DNA of 61,706 nucleotides from Prevotella sp. UBA2725 (GCA_002353825.1 DEKJ01000030.1:1-61706); one strand, 5' to 3'; positions 1 through 8,603 are shown, numbered from the stretch's first letter. The notes: generated from the sequence alone by a model not told the origin. Translations and numbers: made by a program.

Positions 1-47
1 GCTCCACCCAGCTGAATAGTTACCTTTGCCGTTCCAAATCTTTAAAG

Positions 48-85
48 TACCTTATTACTGAAGCAACTGTTTTGGTAATAAGGTA
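48..85. repeat. Perfect 11-bp inverted repeat, AT-rich
   Basis: TACCTTATTAC at 48-58 is matched exactly by GTAATAAGGTA at 75-85, with a 16-base loop. It lies upstream of the WaaP-like kinase promoter. It could be the terminator of a gene left of the window or an operator; it is followed by only a loose T-rich stretch, so the role is open. Bases 1-47 contain a lone TACCTTTG at 21-28 that resembles a -7 box but leads to no recognisable gene. Confidence 0.5.
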
Positions 86-110
86 TATTTGTTTCTATCA
101 TCGTCATTCT

Positions 111-142
111 TTTGCTTAGCTCAGAAAAAAGGCTTAACTTTG
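111..142 (+). promoter_or_regulatory. Bacteroidetes-type promoter of the WaaP-like kinase
   Basis: TTTG at 111-114, then 20 bases, then TAACTTTG at 135-142. This fits the Bacteroidetes sigma-ABfr consensus. Only seven bases separate the -7 box from the ATG at 150, so the mRNA should be leaderless or nearly so. Confidence 0.75.
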
Positions 143-149
143 CAAGCGT

Positions 150-920
150 ATGGCAATGACGATTATCTGCAACCCACGATACGCCGCATGGCACGACTTC
201 CTCCTGACTCTTCCCCAGCGGATGGACCGGGAGGGAGAAGCTGTGTTTGAGGGTCGTAATCTCATCAAAGACTTTCCGGCACCCGATGGCAGCAAGGTCG
301 TTGTCAAGCGCTATAAAATGCCAAATTTTTTCCAACGCATTGCCTACAGTTTCTTTGTCAAAGGTAAGGCAAAGCGCGCGTTCAATAATGCTCAGGAGCT
401 TGCCCGGAGAGAGATCAATACGCCCGAAGCCATTGCTTTTATCGAATGCCGTAGCTGCGGATGGATGGGCTACAGTTATCTGTTCACGAGATATGATGAC
501 AAGGCGCCGATCGTTGACAAGCTCAGCATGGACGAAAACTTCGACAAGCCTTTTGCCACAGCGCTCGCTTCGTTCTTTGCCACCTTACATGAGCGTGGCA
601 TCATCCATCATGATCTCAACAATACCAATGTTCGCTATAGCCAACAAGCTGACGGCAGCTATGTTTTTTCGCTCATCGACATCAACCGTATGACTTGCTA
701 TGAGAAGGATACCCAGCCACCTTTGAAGCAATGTCTTAAGAACCTCACGCTCTATGGCGACATCTGCCCAATGTACAAGTTTATCGGGCACGAGTATATC
801 CGTTTCCGCCATCTACCGGAGGACACTTTTAAACTTCTGATAGATGTCAAAGAAGCACACGACCGCCATTGGCACCGCAAGAAACGGTTCTCACACTTGT
901 GGCACCGCATCTTTCATTAA
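150..920 (+). CDS. LPS core/Kdo kinase, WaaP family
   Basis: A 256-residue cytoplasmic protein with the fold of the lipopolysaccharide kinase (WaaP/KdkA, Kdo kinase) family. These kinases transfer phosphate from ATP to heptose or Kdo of the LPS inner core. The catalytic loop HDLNNTN is seen at about residues 154-160, with the catalytic Asp at 155. The metal-binding DINR at about 177-180 stands where eukaryote-like kinases have DFG. Length is normal for the family. It is followed 29 bases later by a GT2 gene on the same strand, which fits joint work on LPS core assembly. The start at 150 is chosen because a full promoter ends seven bases before it; ATG 156 is an alternative. Which sugar is phosphorylated cannot be read from the sequence. 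Confidence 0.85.
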   Translation: MAMTIICNPRYAAWHDFLLTLPQRMDREGEAVFEGRNLIKDFPAPDGSKVVVKRYKMPNFFQRIAYSFFVKGKAKRAFNNAQELARREINTPEAIAFIECRSCGWMGYSYLFTRYDDKAPIVDKLSMDENFDKPFATALASFFATLHERGIIHHDLNNTNVRYSQQADGSYVFSLIDINRMTCYEKDTQPPLKQCLKNLTLYGDICPMYKFIGHEYIRFRHLPEDTFKLLIDVKEAHDRHWHRKKRFSHLWHRIFH

Positions 921-949
921 TCCGTCTCTTTCTCTAAGCAAAAATAATT

Positions 950-1705
950 ATGGAGCAAAAGATATCCGTTGTCATCAACACTTACAATGCAGAACTGCAT
1001 CTGCGGGAGGTTCTTGAGACTGTCAAGGACTTTGATGAGATTGTGGTCTGCGACATGGAAAGTACCGATCACACGATGGAGATAGCGAAAGGGTATGGTT
1101 GCAAGATTGTGGTCTTCCCGAAGAAGAACTATAAGATTGTAGAGCCTGCCCGCATGTTTGCCATTCAAAGTGCTACTTATCCTTGGGTGCTTGTGGTGGA
1201 TGCTGATGAGCTCGTGCCGCGTGAGCTTCGCGAATATCTCTACAAGCGCATTGCAGAGCCCGATTGTCCACAAGGCTTGTATATTCCCCGCTTGAACCGC
1301 TTTATGAACAAACCGATAAAGGGACGCATTGGGGATCATCAGCTCCGGTTCTTTGTTCGTCAGGGAACAACGTGGCCGACCTACATACATTCTATCCCTC
1401 ATGTAGAAGGCAGGGTGGAGCATATTCCGCACTTGAAGAATGTCATGTTGGTGCACCTCAATGAGAGCAGTCTCCATACCATCATTGAAAAAGACAATCG
1501 TTATTCCGATGACGAGGTGGACAAGCGGGCGGACAAGCACTATGGATTGTTCGCACTGTTCTTCCGCCCTGCATTCTATTTCTTCAAGAACTTTATTATT
1601 GATGCCGATTATAAGAATGGTGTCAATGGCTTCATCCACTCGTCACTGAAAGCCTTCTACCAGTTCCTCCTCGTGGCGAAGATCATTGAGAAAAAAGAAG
1701 AATGA
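950..1705 (+). CDS. Family 2 glycosyltransferase, WaaE-like
   Basis: A 251-residue GT-A fold glycosyltransferase. The N-terminus has the nucleotide-sugar binding start (ISVVINTYNAE) and a DAD metal-binding motif near residues 84-86. Size and the short C-terminal tail resemble the LPS core beta-1,4-glucosyltransferase WaaE/KdtX group. No membrane segments are evident, so it should act on the inner face of the inner membrane. It lies just downstream of the WaaP-like kinase and is probably in the same transcript. Donor and acceptor are not predictable. Repeat element A begins five bases after its stop codon. Confidence 0.8.
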   Translation: MEQKISVVINTYNAELHLREVLETVKDFDEIVVCDMESTDHTMEIAKGYGCKIVVFPKKNYKIVEPARMFAIQSATYPWVLVVDADELVPRELREYLYKRIAEPDCPQGLYIPRLNRFMNKPIKGRIGDHQLRFFVRQGTTWPTYIHSIPHVEGRVEHIPHLKNVMLVHLNESSLHTIIEKDNRYSDDEVDKRADKHYGLFALFFRPAFYFFKNFIIDADYKNGVNGFIHSSLKAFYQFLLVAKIIEKKEE

Positions 1706-1709
1706 TGAA

Positions 1710-2032
1710 TGGTTCAGCTTTTCGCGTTGATGGGCTCACACAACCTCGAAGAGGTTGAACTAGGTTAGCCCCACGTGAGGCGCAGCCGAAACGTGGGGTT
1801 TGGGGTTCGGTGTGATTCCGTTGCAATCCGGCCTCGAAGAGGGCGAACATGGTTTTAGATACCCACCTATAACTAGCATCCCTCCCATGTTCGCCCTCTT
1901 CGAGGCCGACAGGTCAGGTTTAATCGCTCACCCCAAACCCCAGGTTGCGTCGCTGCGCTCCTTACCTGGGGCTACTCGTGTACAACCTCTTCGAGGTTGA
2001 CTGCAGTAACAACCCAAAAAGCTGCAGAACCA
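1710..2032. repeat. Nested-palindrome element, copy A (full length)
   Basis: A 323-bp element between two convergent genes. Its ends are related in inverted orientation: TGGTTC followed by a CTTTT-GCGTTGAT stretch at the left, and the reverse complement of TGGTTC with CTTTTTGGGTTG at the right. Inside, in order, are AACCTCGAAGAGGTT, a CCCCACG/CGTGGGG stem-loop, a large central hairpin (GGCCTCGAAGAGGGCGAACA against its complement), a CCCCAGGT/ACCTGGGG stem-loop enclosing GCGTCGCTGCGC, and AACCTCTTCGAGGTT. All palindromes share the core CCTCGAAGAGG. It carries no plausible gene. It is nearly the reverse complement of copy D. It may also act as a two-way terminator. Confidence 0.85.
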
Positions 2033-2059
2033 AATGAATCATGCTGCTTTCTGCGCGTG

Positions 2060-3073
2060 TTATGCTTCTTGGGCTCCTTTAAACAACCGGGCTTTCCTGT
2101 GGTGACGTGCACTGAAAATGGCAGTGCGCCGCACGAGCGACTGGAAGAGGCGGGGACTGTGCATGAGCAGGTCGTAGCGGATGGTGTACTTGAGGCCTAA
2201 CTTCATGCCGGGGTTGGGAAGCTGCTTCAAGATAGCCATCACCTTCATCATGAAGAAGAATCGTTCGGCTGCAGAACAGTCACTGCGCACGGCATTCTTC
2301 GTGTTCTTAAGCAAGTTCTTCTGATAGGTAAGGATGATGTCATCGCGGTATTTCTCCACCAACGGCGTGCGCTTAATAGCATCGTAACGTGCTTGTATAG
2401 CGGTCATAAAGTCGCGGGGACAGTCCAGACCTACATGCAGATGGTTCATCAGGCTATCCTGGCGTTGGCGATAATGATAAAGAGGCTCATGCAGCCAGAC
2501 CAACTTGTTGCAGGAGGCAATCCATTTGAAGACCGCGCAATAGTCTTCGAAAGTCCGGAGGTTGGGGAAGGAGTTCTGGATGACCGTGCGGCGGAAGAGC
2601 ATCGACCACAGATAGCTCGTTATCTCGTTGTGATACACCTTCATCGTAGCCTCGGCCTGACAGAACGACTCTACTGAGCCGTCGCAGCGGCCCTTCTCTA
2701 CGGAGGAGTCGGCATAGTCGTCCCAATAATCTACGCGCACGACATCTGCCCCAGTACGGTCAACGACATCCACCATCTTCTGAAGCATCTCCGGCTCCAT
2801 GCTGTCGTCGCTGTCTGCGAAATAGACGTAGTCGCCTTGGATGTGGCGCAGTCCTGTATTGCGTGCCTCGCCCACGCCTGCATTCTGTTGATGAATGACG
2901 CGGATGCGGTTATCGGTTGCGGCATATTGCTCGCAAATCTCTCCCGAGTTGTCCTTGCTGCCGTCGTCGACAAGCACAAGCTCCCAGTTGCGATAGCTCT
3001 GGGCAAGGATCGAATCAATCATTTGTCTGAGGTAAAGCCCACTGTTGTATACGGGCATGATAATACTTATCAT
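2060..3073 (-). CDS. Family 2 glycosyltransferase
   Basis: A 337-residue GT2 enzyme. The GT-A domain occupies about residues 1-110: ISIIMPVYNSG start, VDDGSKD with DDG at 36-38, and the metal-binding ADSDD at 86-90. The rest is the variable acceptor-binding half typical of O-antigen or capsule glycosyltransferases. No transmembrane helices are visible. The ATG at 3073 lies about 80 bases downstream of a -7 box at 3154-3161 (minus strand), so it is transcribed divergently from the DegT aminotransferase gene. It converges on the WaaP/WaaE-like pair, with element A between them. The sugar transferred is unknown. Confidence 0.85.
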   Translation of the reverse strand: MISIIMPVYNSGLYLRQMIDSILAQSYRNWELVLVDDGSKDNSGEICEQYAATDNRIRVIHQQNAGVGEARNTGLRHIQGDYVYFADSDDSMEPEMLQKMVDVVDRTGADVVRVDYWDDYADSSVEKGRCDGSVESFCQAEATMKVYHNEITSYLWSMLFRRTVIQNSFPNLRTFEDYCAVFKWIASCNKLVWLHEPLYHYRQRQDSLMNHLHVGLDCPRDFMTAIQARYDAIKRTPLVEKYRDDIILTYQKNLLKNTKNAVRSDCSAAERFFFMMKVMAILKQLPNPGMKLGLKYTIRYDLLMHSPRLFQSLVRRTAIFSARHHRKARLFKGAQEA

Positions 3074-3153
3074 TTCAGTAAATACTCACCTGATTAATAT
3101 TTCTAATTACATTTGAGAAATGCAAGATTTGCATATTCTTGCATTTGCGCTTG

Positions 3154-3161
3154 CAAAGATA
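3154..3161 (-). promoter_or_regulatory. -7 box for the GT2 gene
   Basis: TATCTTTG on the minus strand, giving a leader of about 75 bases before the ATG at 3073. No clear TTTG -33 box is visible. The 266-base divergent intergenic region is AT-rich with several TTGCA words. Confidence 0.55.
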
Positions 3162-3301
3162 TAGCTTTTTTACGAAATAATAACTATTTTAAGAGAGATA
3201 TATGCTACTTCATGCCTTCTTTTCTAGGGCGTGATTCTACGCATTTGTAACATCAGAAAAATAAAACCTCGGAATGGGGGAGTGATTTCATAAGAATGTT
3301 G

Positions 3302-3309
3302 TATCTTTG
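3302..3309 (+). promoter_or_regulatory. -7 box for the aminotransferase operon
   Basis: TATCTTTG 30 bases before the ATG at 3340. It probably drives the aminotransferase and the nucleotidyltransferase that follows nine bases after it. Confidence 0.6.
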
Positions 3310-3339
3310 CAAAAATATAAAATAAACAATCAATAGATT

Positions 3340-4449
3340 ATGATCAGACTATCCAGGTCGGTAGTAGGTAAGGCCGAGTCGGCAGCTGTCGCCGATGTCA
3401 TTGAGAATATCGGCTATTTAGGAATGGGCAGCATCGTAGGCGATTTCGAACATGATTTGGAAAACTATATAGGTGGTGGCCGTCGTTGCATCTGTGTGAA
3501 CAGTGGTACGGCCGCGCTCCATCTCGCTGTGCAGGCCGTGACGAAGCCGGGTGATGAGGTGCTGGTACCTTCCTTCACTTTTGTCTCCAGTTATCAGGCT
3601 ATCACGGGTGCGGGCTGTAAGCCAGTGAGCTGCGACATCGATCCCACGACGCTGACCCTCGACCTCAAGGACGCAGAGAAGCGCATCACTCCGCGCACGA
3701 CGGCTATGATGCCGGTCTATTATGCTTCCAACGTGAGCATGGTGCGTGAGTATCAGGCTTTTGCCAAGGCTCACGGATTGCGCCTTGTGGAGGATGCCGC
3801 GCACGCTTTCGGCTGCTCCGTTGACGGTCAGAAGATCGGTTCGTTTGGCGACGTCGTCTGCTTCAGTTTCGACGGTATCAAGAATATCACTTCGGGTGAG
3901 GGCGGTGCTATCTTCTCCGCTGACCCCGACGTCATCCAAAAAGTGAGCGATGCACGTCTCCTCGGTGTGCAGAAAGACTCGGAGAAGCGTTATGCAGGCA
4001 AGCGCAGCTACGACTTTGATGTCGTGGCACAAGGCTATCGCTACCACATGAGCAACATCTTCGCAGCCATCGGGCGCGTGCAGCTCCGCAGGCTCGACAA
4101 CGAGTTTGCACCTAAACGCCGTTATATCGCCAAGAAATATACTGAACTGCTGAAAGACAACCCTGATGTCAAGCTCACGCCGATGAACTATGACGAGGAT
4201 ATCGTGCCACATATCTTTCCTATTCAGATCCTCCATGGCAAGCGTGAGAAGCTCGTGGAGAAGTTTAAGGCCCTCGACATCCAGTACGGCATTCAGTATC
4301 GTCCGAACCATAAGCTCACGTATTTCAAGGCCGATTATGACCTTCCCGTCACTGACGAAGTGTTCTCGCGCATCATCTCCATCCCGATGCACCCGCTACT
4401 CACTGACGACGAGATCAAACTTATCACCGACACGATCAACAGTCTATAA
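3340..4449 (+). CDS. DegT/DnrJ/EryC1/StrS sugar aminotransferase
   Basis: A 369-residue PLP enzyme of the DegT family, which transaminates keto-sugar nucleotides to amino-sugars for LPS or capsule. Seen: the substrate-binding start, the EDAAHAFG motif at about 151-158, and the Schiff-base lysine in FDGIKNITSGEGG, Lys181. Length is normal. The nucleotidyltransferase gene follows nine bases later, so the two form an operon. Neighbouring glycosyltransferase and nucleotide-sugar genes support a role in surface polysaccharide. The keto-sugar substrate cannot be named. Confidence 0.87.
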   Translation: MIRLSRSVVGKAESAAVADVIENIGYLGMGSIVGDFEHDLENYIGGGRRCICVNSGTAALHLAVQAVTKPGDEVLVPSFTFVSSYQAITGAGCKPVSCDIDPTTLTLDLKDAEKRITPRTTAMMPVYYASNVSMVREYQAFAKAHGLRLVEDAAHAFGCSVDGQKIGSFGDVVCFSFDGIKNITSGEGGAIFSADPDVIQKVSDARLLGVQKDSEKRYAGKRSYDFDVVAQGYRYHMSNIFAAIGRVQLRRLDNEFAPKRRYIAKKYTELLKDNPDVKLTPMNYDEDIVPHIFPIQILHGKREKLVEKFKALDIQYGIQYRPNHKLTYFKADYDLPVTDEVFSRIISIPMHPLLTDDEIKLITDTINSL

Positions 4450-4458
4450 CAGAAGCCT

Positions 4459-5223
4459 ATGAAAGTTGTTATCCTCGCCGGCGGCTTCGGCACCCGGCTC
4501 TCCGAGTACACCAAGCTTATCCCCAAGCCTATGGTGGAGATTGGCGGCAAGCCTATCCTGTGGCATATCATGCGCCATTATGCTCACTATGGCTTCAAGG
4601 ATTTTGTCATTGCCCTGGGCTATAAGGGTGAGGTCATCAAGAATTATTTCTTGCAATATTATGCGCTTAACAACGACTTCACCATCGACCTGGCCACAAA
4701 CAGTGTGAGCTATGTTCATGAGCGTCCGCTCGACTGGAAGGTGACGCTTGTCGACACGGGCCAGGGATCGCTGACAGGTGGCCGCATCAAGCGTCTGCAA
4801 TCGGTCATCGGCAATGAAGATTTCATGGTGACCTATGGCGACGCAGTGTCGGATGTGGATATCAGTAAGCTTGTGGAGAAATATAAAGTGAGTGGGAAGA
4901 AAGCCATCGTCACGGCCGTCCATCCTACGGCGCGGTTTGGTGAACTGCAGCTCGATGGCGACATGGTGTGCAGCTTCAAAGAGAAGCCGCAGGTGAACCA
5001 AGGCTGGATCAATGGCGGCTTCTTCGTGCTAAGTCCTGATGTGTTCAACTATATCGAAGGCGACCAGACGACGTTTGAGCGTGAGCCGCTGGAGCGTCTT
5101 GCGGCCGAGGGCGAGCTCATCTGCTACCGCCACGAAGGCTTCTGGCAGTGTATGGACACCGTCCGTGACCGCGACTTCCTCAATGCATTGTGGGACAAAG
5201 GCAATGCACCGTGGGTGGATTAA
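4459..5223 (+). CDS. rfbF: Glucose-1-phosphate cytidylyltransferase (RfbF type)
   Basis: A 254-residue nucleotidyltransferase. The N-terminal signature LAGGFGTRL at 6-14 and the PKPMVEIGGKPILWHIM stretch are characteristic of RfbF, which makes CDP-glucose from CTP and glucose-1-phosphate. Length matches the family (about 257). It follows the DegT aminotransferase in one operon. In classical pathways rfbF is followed by rfbG (CDP-glucose 4,6-dehydratase); no rfbG is present in this window. Either the dehydratase is elsewhere or the product feeds another route. The substrate base and sugar are inferred from family resemblance only. It converges on the UDP-glucose dehydrogenase gene with five bases between the stops. 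Confidence 0.82.
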   Translation: MKVVILAGGFGTRLSEYTKLIPKPMVEIGGKPILWHIMRHYAHYGFKDFVIALGYKGEVIKNYFLQYYALNNDFTIDLATNSVSYVHERPLDWKVTLVDTGQGSLTGGRIKRLQSVIGNEDFMVTYGDAVSDVDISKLVEKYKVSGKKAIVTAVHPTARFGELQLDGDMVCSFKEKPQVNQGWINGGFFVLSPDVFNYIEGDQTTFEREPLERLAAEGELICYRHEGFWQCMDTVRDRDFLNALWDKGNAPWVD

Positions 5224-5228
5224 AAGGA

Positions 5229-6488
5229 TTATAGCATGTATCTGCAGTCGACGACGGGCTTCTGCGTGCGTGTGTGGACATCCTTGAACTCGGGCCATGC
5301 CGTTGTGATGACAAAGGCATCGGCGGAAGAGAGGATGGACGCATAATCGGTTGCAAAGTCGATGTCGATATCTTCGTAGCGCCGCTTGAACTCTGCGTTA
5401 GCTACAGGGTCATAGCCGATGATGTTGTTGTATCCACGCTTCGTGAGCTCGCGGATGATCTTGGCTGACGGTGTATCGCGTACGTCATCGCTTCCCGGTT
5501 TGAACGACAGTCCGAGGATGCCGATGTGCTGATTCTTGTTGCCTCCGAGCGCCTTGTCGATGCGGTCAGCAATAAACGATGGCATGTTATCGTTTGTGGC
5601 AATGACGTTCTTCAGAATCTGCGGATCGAAGCCAGCAGTCTTCGTCACGGCGTATAGCGCGTTGGTGTCTTTCGGCAGACAATAGCCGCCATAGCCGCAG
5701 CCCGGATAGACGTAGGATGTCATCGGAGCACCGCCCCAGCGCTTGTCGAGATGGAGAATGCGGAAAGCCTCTGCCACGTCGATGCCTCCGATGCGGTCGG
5801 CGATGACACTCATCTCGTTGCTGTAGCTGATGAGCGTGGCAAGCAGCGTGTTGGAGAGATATTTGATAAACTCGCCTGTGTTGAGCGATACGCAGAATAC
5901 CGGCACCTTCACCGATGCATAAATCTTCCGGAGCATCTCCTCTGAGCGTTTGTCGGAGACACCGAGCACGATGCGGTCTGCACCCATAAAGTCGTCCCAG
6001 CAATGGCCTTCGCGTAGGAACTCGGGGTTGTTGCCCACGCCGATAGTCTCGCCAATCTTATAGCCTTTCTTCTCGAGGTATGGGATGACCTTCTCCTGTG
6101 TCGTCGATGGGGGAATGGTACTCTTGACAACGAGCACGCGGAACTTGTTATCTTTCTTTGCTTCCAGTGTCTGGTCGATGGCTCCGAAGAGATAAGTGAG
6201 GTCAGCCTGTCCGTCTTTGCCGTAAGGCGTGCCTACGCAGTAATAGACGCAGTCGCTCTTGGCGATTGCTTCCTCGAGCTGTGAAGGATCGATGGCAAAG
6301 AAGCGCTTGTTGAGATGGCGCGTGAGGGCCTCGTCGAGTCCATGCTCCAGGAACGGCAGCTTACCGCTCTGGATCAGTCCCAACCGCTCTTTGTCGACAT
6401 CCACGCCATATACCGTGTGTCCGTATTCTGCAAAGCCCAGGGATGTGGTGAGGCCCACAAAGCCAAGGCCAAATATCGTGATGGTCAT
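5229..6488 (-). CDS. UDP-glucose/GDP-mannose dehydrogenase family protein
   Basis: A 419-residue NAD-dependent nucleotide-sugar dehydrogenase, most likely UDP-glucose 6-dehydrogenase, which oxidises UDP-glucose to UDP-glucuronate. The Rossmann motif GLGFVG is at about 7-12. The catalytic cysteine lies in GYGGYCLPKDTNAL, Cys270, and NNPEFLREG at 153-161 is the family substrate motif. It lies downstream of the UXS-like gene on the same strand with an 85-base gap that holds heptanucleotide repeats. The pair would give UDP-glucuronate and then a pentose nucleotide sugar. A UDP-ManNAc or similar substrate is possible but less likely. Confidence 0.85.
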   Translation of the reverse strand: MTITIFGLGFVGLTTSLGFAEYGHTVYGVDVDKERLGLIQSGKLPFLEHGLDEALTRHLNKRFFAIDPSQLEEAIAKSDCVYYCVGTPYGKDGQADLTYLFGAIDQTLEAKKDNKFRVLVVKSTIPPSTTQEKVIPYLEKKGYKIGETIGVGNNPEFLREGHCWDDFMGADRIVLGVSDKRSEEMLRKIYASVKVPVFCVSLNTGEFIKYLSNTLLATLISYSNEMSVIADRIGGIDVAEAFRILHLDKRWGGAPMTSYVYPGCGYGGYCLPKDTNALYAVTKTAGFDPQILKNVIATNDNMPSFIADRIDKALGGNKNQHIGILGLSFKPGSDDVRDTPSAKIIRELTKRGYNNIIGYDPVANAEFKRRYEDIDIDFATDYASILSSADAFVITTAWPEFKDVHTRTQKPVVDCRYML

Positions 6489-6533
6489 ATTCTTCTAACA
6501 ATTACTAATTACAAACTTCTATTTCTTCTAACC

Positions 6534-6575
6534 TTTAACTCCTAACTCCTATCTCCTAATTCCTAACTCCTAACT
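6534..6575. repeat. Heptanucleotide tandem repeat (CCTAACT)
   Basis: Six head-to-tail 7-bp units, TTTAACT then CCTAACT with variants CCTATCT and CCTAATT, run up to the stop codon of the UXS-like gene. They lie between two genes of one apparent operon. Confidence 0.8.
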
Positions 6576-7677
6576 ACCATTTGTATTCCCGCTCGTCTTC
6601 TTCCTTGAGGAACTGGAGAAAGCGATGCACACCCTCTTCCACGAGGATGGTAGGGTTGTAGCCGAGGATGCGGCGCGCCTTGTCGATATTCGGGCAACGG
6701 CGCTGCGGATTGTTCGTCAGATATTCGCGGTCCTCACTCTTGGCGTAGGTCACTTTACCCTGATAGCCAAAGATGTCGCGGCCTGCCTTGACATAGATTT
6801 CAGCAAGCTGGGCGATACTTATCTCCGGCTTCTCAATACCGATGTTGAAATAGTCGTATGTGCCATGGAGCATGATCTTCAGATAGCCGCAGATGCTGTC
6901 GGCGATATAGCAGAATGTGCGTGTAGGACTTCCGTTGGAGAGAATCTCGATGTCGCGGCCTTCCATCACGTCGAGGGCGAAGTCAGCCGGTACACGCTTG
7001 TCGCCGATGCGCATGCCCGGGCCATAGTTGTTGAATGGCCGCACGACACCTATCGGCATGTTGTATTTCTGTGCGAAGAGCATGCACATCGTCTCACCGA
7101 AGCGCTTGCTCTCATCGTAGCAGGAACGCGGCCCCGTGGCGCAGACGTAGCCGTAGTAATCCTCCGAGGTAGGCACATGAGCGGGATCGGGATTGCCGTA
7201 GAGCTCACTCGAAGAGAAGAAGAGGAAGCCCTTCACGCCCCGCTCCTTGTAGAAGTCGAGCAGACGGCGCAGACCCCAGATGTTGGCGTCGAGCGTCTCG
7301 ATAGGGTATTTGCGGTAGAACATCGGAGAGGCGATACTTGCCATGTGGATGATGAAGTTGGCCTCGCCGGCTCCCGGCACATCCTCTATCTTGTCTTTGA
7401 TGATGTCAAACTTCTCGATGTCGAAGCGCTTGTCGGCTTTCATCGGCTCTATCCAGCCGGGATAGCCGAGCATGAAATTGTCGAGCGCAATGATTTTCTT
7501 GATGCCCAACTTGTCGGCCTGAGCCTGGAAGAAATGCATGAAATAATAGCCGAGGAAGCCCCCGCAACCTGTGATGAGAATGGTGGCACCTTGCAGCTTG
7601 GCTTGCTCCTGAGCTGTGAGCCCTGCAAGCGTATGGTCAAGATCCTGCCTTAATATTGTTTCCATTGTTATTGGCAT
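6574..7677 (-). CDS. NAD-dependent epimerase/dehydratase, UDP-glucuronate decarboxylase-like
   Basis: A 367-residue extended short-chain dehydrogenase. The NAD-binding motif TGCGGFLGYYF starts near residue 36, and the catalytic Tyr-x3-Lys is Y187/K191 in GPRSCYDESKRFGE. That SCYDESKR context resembles UDP-glucuronic acid decarboxylase (UXS), which makes UDP-xylose. Next on the strand is the UDP-glucose dehydrogenase that would supply UDP-glucuronate. The exact reaction is inferred from these two points. ATG 7677 is used; ATG 7665 is an alternative. The promoter -7 box is 20 bases upstream. Confidence 0.78.
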   Translation of the reverse strand: MPITMETILRQDLDHTLAGLTAQEQAKLQGATILITGCGGFLGYYFMHFFQAQADKLGIKKIIALDNFMLGYPGWIEPMKADKRFDIEKFDIIKDKIEDVPGAGEANFIIHMASIASPMFYRKYPIETLDANIWGLRRLLDFYKERGVKGFLFFSSSELYGNPDPAHVPTSEDYYGYVCATGPRSCYDESKRFGETMCMLFAQKYNMPIGVVRPFNNYGPGMRIGDKRVPADFALDVMEGRDIEILSNGSPTRTFCYIADSICGYLKIMLHGTYDYFNIGIEKPEISIAQLAEIYVKAGRDIFGYQGKVTYAKSEDREYLTNNPQRRCPNIDKARRILGYNPTILVEEGVHRFLQFLKEEDEREYKW

Positions 7678-7696
7678 TTATTTTTCGATTTGGTTG

Positions 7697-7704
7697 CAAA
7701 GATA
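7697..7704 (-). promoter_or_regulatory. -7 box for the UXS-like/dehydrogenase operon
   Basis: TATCTTTG on the minus strand, 20 bases before the ATG at 7677. It is back to back with the licD promoter. Confidence 0.65.
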
Positions 7705-7734
7705 ACCAAAAAATCCCGAAAAGAGGGTAGCAAT

Positions 7735-7765
7735 TTGGAAGAATGGCTATTTTGTATTACTTTTG
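7735..7765 (+). promoter_or_regulatory. Promoter of the LicD gene
   Basis: TTG at 7735-7737, 20 bases, then TACTTTTG at 7758-7765. It lies downstream of the in-frame ATG at 7743, which shows that the true start is the ATG at 7791. Confidence 0.7.
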
Positions 7766-7790
7766 CAGCAAAATAAAGTTAATACGAGAC

Positions 7791-8603
7791 ATGGCTTCTT
7801 ATGATATACGCCCTTTGCAGCTTCGCATGCTGAAGGTTTTGGAGGCTTTCGACAAGGTCTGTCGCGAGCAACATGTGGAATATGGCATCTTCGCCGGTTC
7901 ACTCATTGGCGCTGTGCGTCATCATGGCTTCATCCCTTGGGATGACGATATGGATGTGCTGGTGCCGCGCCCCGACTATGAGCGGCTCATTGCTCACTCC
8001 AAGGAGTGGCTCCCGGAGCCTTATGAGTTTGTGTGCGCAGAGAATGACCCCAAGTACCCGTTGCCTTTCGGCAAGCTTCAGGATGCTTCCACAACGCTTA
8101 TAGAGCGTCAGCATCTGAGTTATCTCGGTGGTATCTATGTCGATGTCTTCCCACTCGATGCCGTGCCTTCGGGGTGGTTGGCGCGTCACTGGCAGTTCAC
8201 GAAATATGAGACGCTGAAGCAGTTGCTCTACCTTGTTCACCGTGATCCCTACAAGCATGGCCACGGCCCGTCGTCGTGGGTGCCATTGCTCGTTCAGCAT
8301 TTCTTCACAATGGAGGGCTTGCAGCGAAAGATCCGTCATCTGCTGCGCAAGTACGACTATGCCACGACGACTTATGTCGCTGACTATACCGATGGTCTGA
8401 AAGGTGTCATGCCGAAGAGCGTGGAGGGAGTTTATACGCCTTATCATTTCGAGGATACTACGGTGATGGGTGTGAAGAATTATCAGCATTATCTCACGCA
8501 GATGTATGGCGACTACATGAAGATTCCCGATGGTGCTCATCAGCGCCAGCACAACTTCCATTACCTCGACCTCGAGCACCCGTACAGAGAGTACAAGGGA
8601 TGA
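7791..8603 (+). CDS. LicD family phosphotransferase-like protein
   Basis: A 270-residue protein of the LicD/fukutin family. Members attach phosphocholine or related phospho-groups to cell-surface glycans. The hallmark GSLIGAVRHHGFIPWDDDMD is at about residues 37-56, with the metal-binding DDDMD at the end. The start at 7791 is chosen because a longer reading (from 7743) would begin upstream of the promoter -7 box. It is soluble, with no signal peptide. Its place among polysaccharide genes suggests that it decorates LPS or capsule. The donor cannot be read; phosphocholine is only one option. Confidence 0.83.
   Translation: MASYDIRPLQLRMLKVLEAFDKVCREQHVEYGIFAGSLIGAVRHHGFIPWDDDMDVLVPRPDYERLIAHSKEWLPEPYEFVCAENDPKYPLPFGKLQDASTTLIERQHLSYLGGIYVDVFPLDAVPSGWLARHWQFTKYETLKQLLYLVHRDPYKHGHGPSSWVPLLVQHFFTMEGLQRKIRHLLRKYDYATTTYVADYTDGLKGVMPKSVEGVYTPYHFEDTTVMGVKNYQHYLTQMYGDYMKIPDGAHQRQHNFHYLDLEHPYREYKG

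Noticed and set aside
1800..2000. Small proteins read from the palindromic elements
   Set aside because: Frames such as those reading ASLRSLPGA recur in copies A, C and others only because the DNA repeat recurs; they have no ribosome sites.
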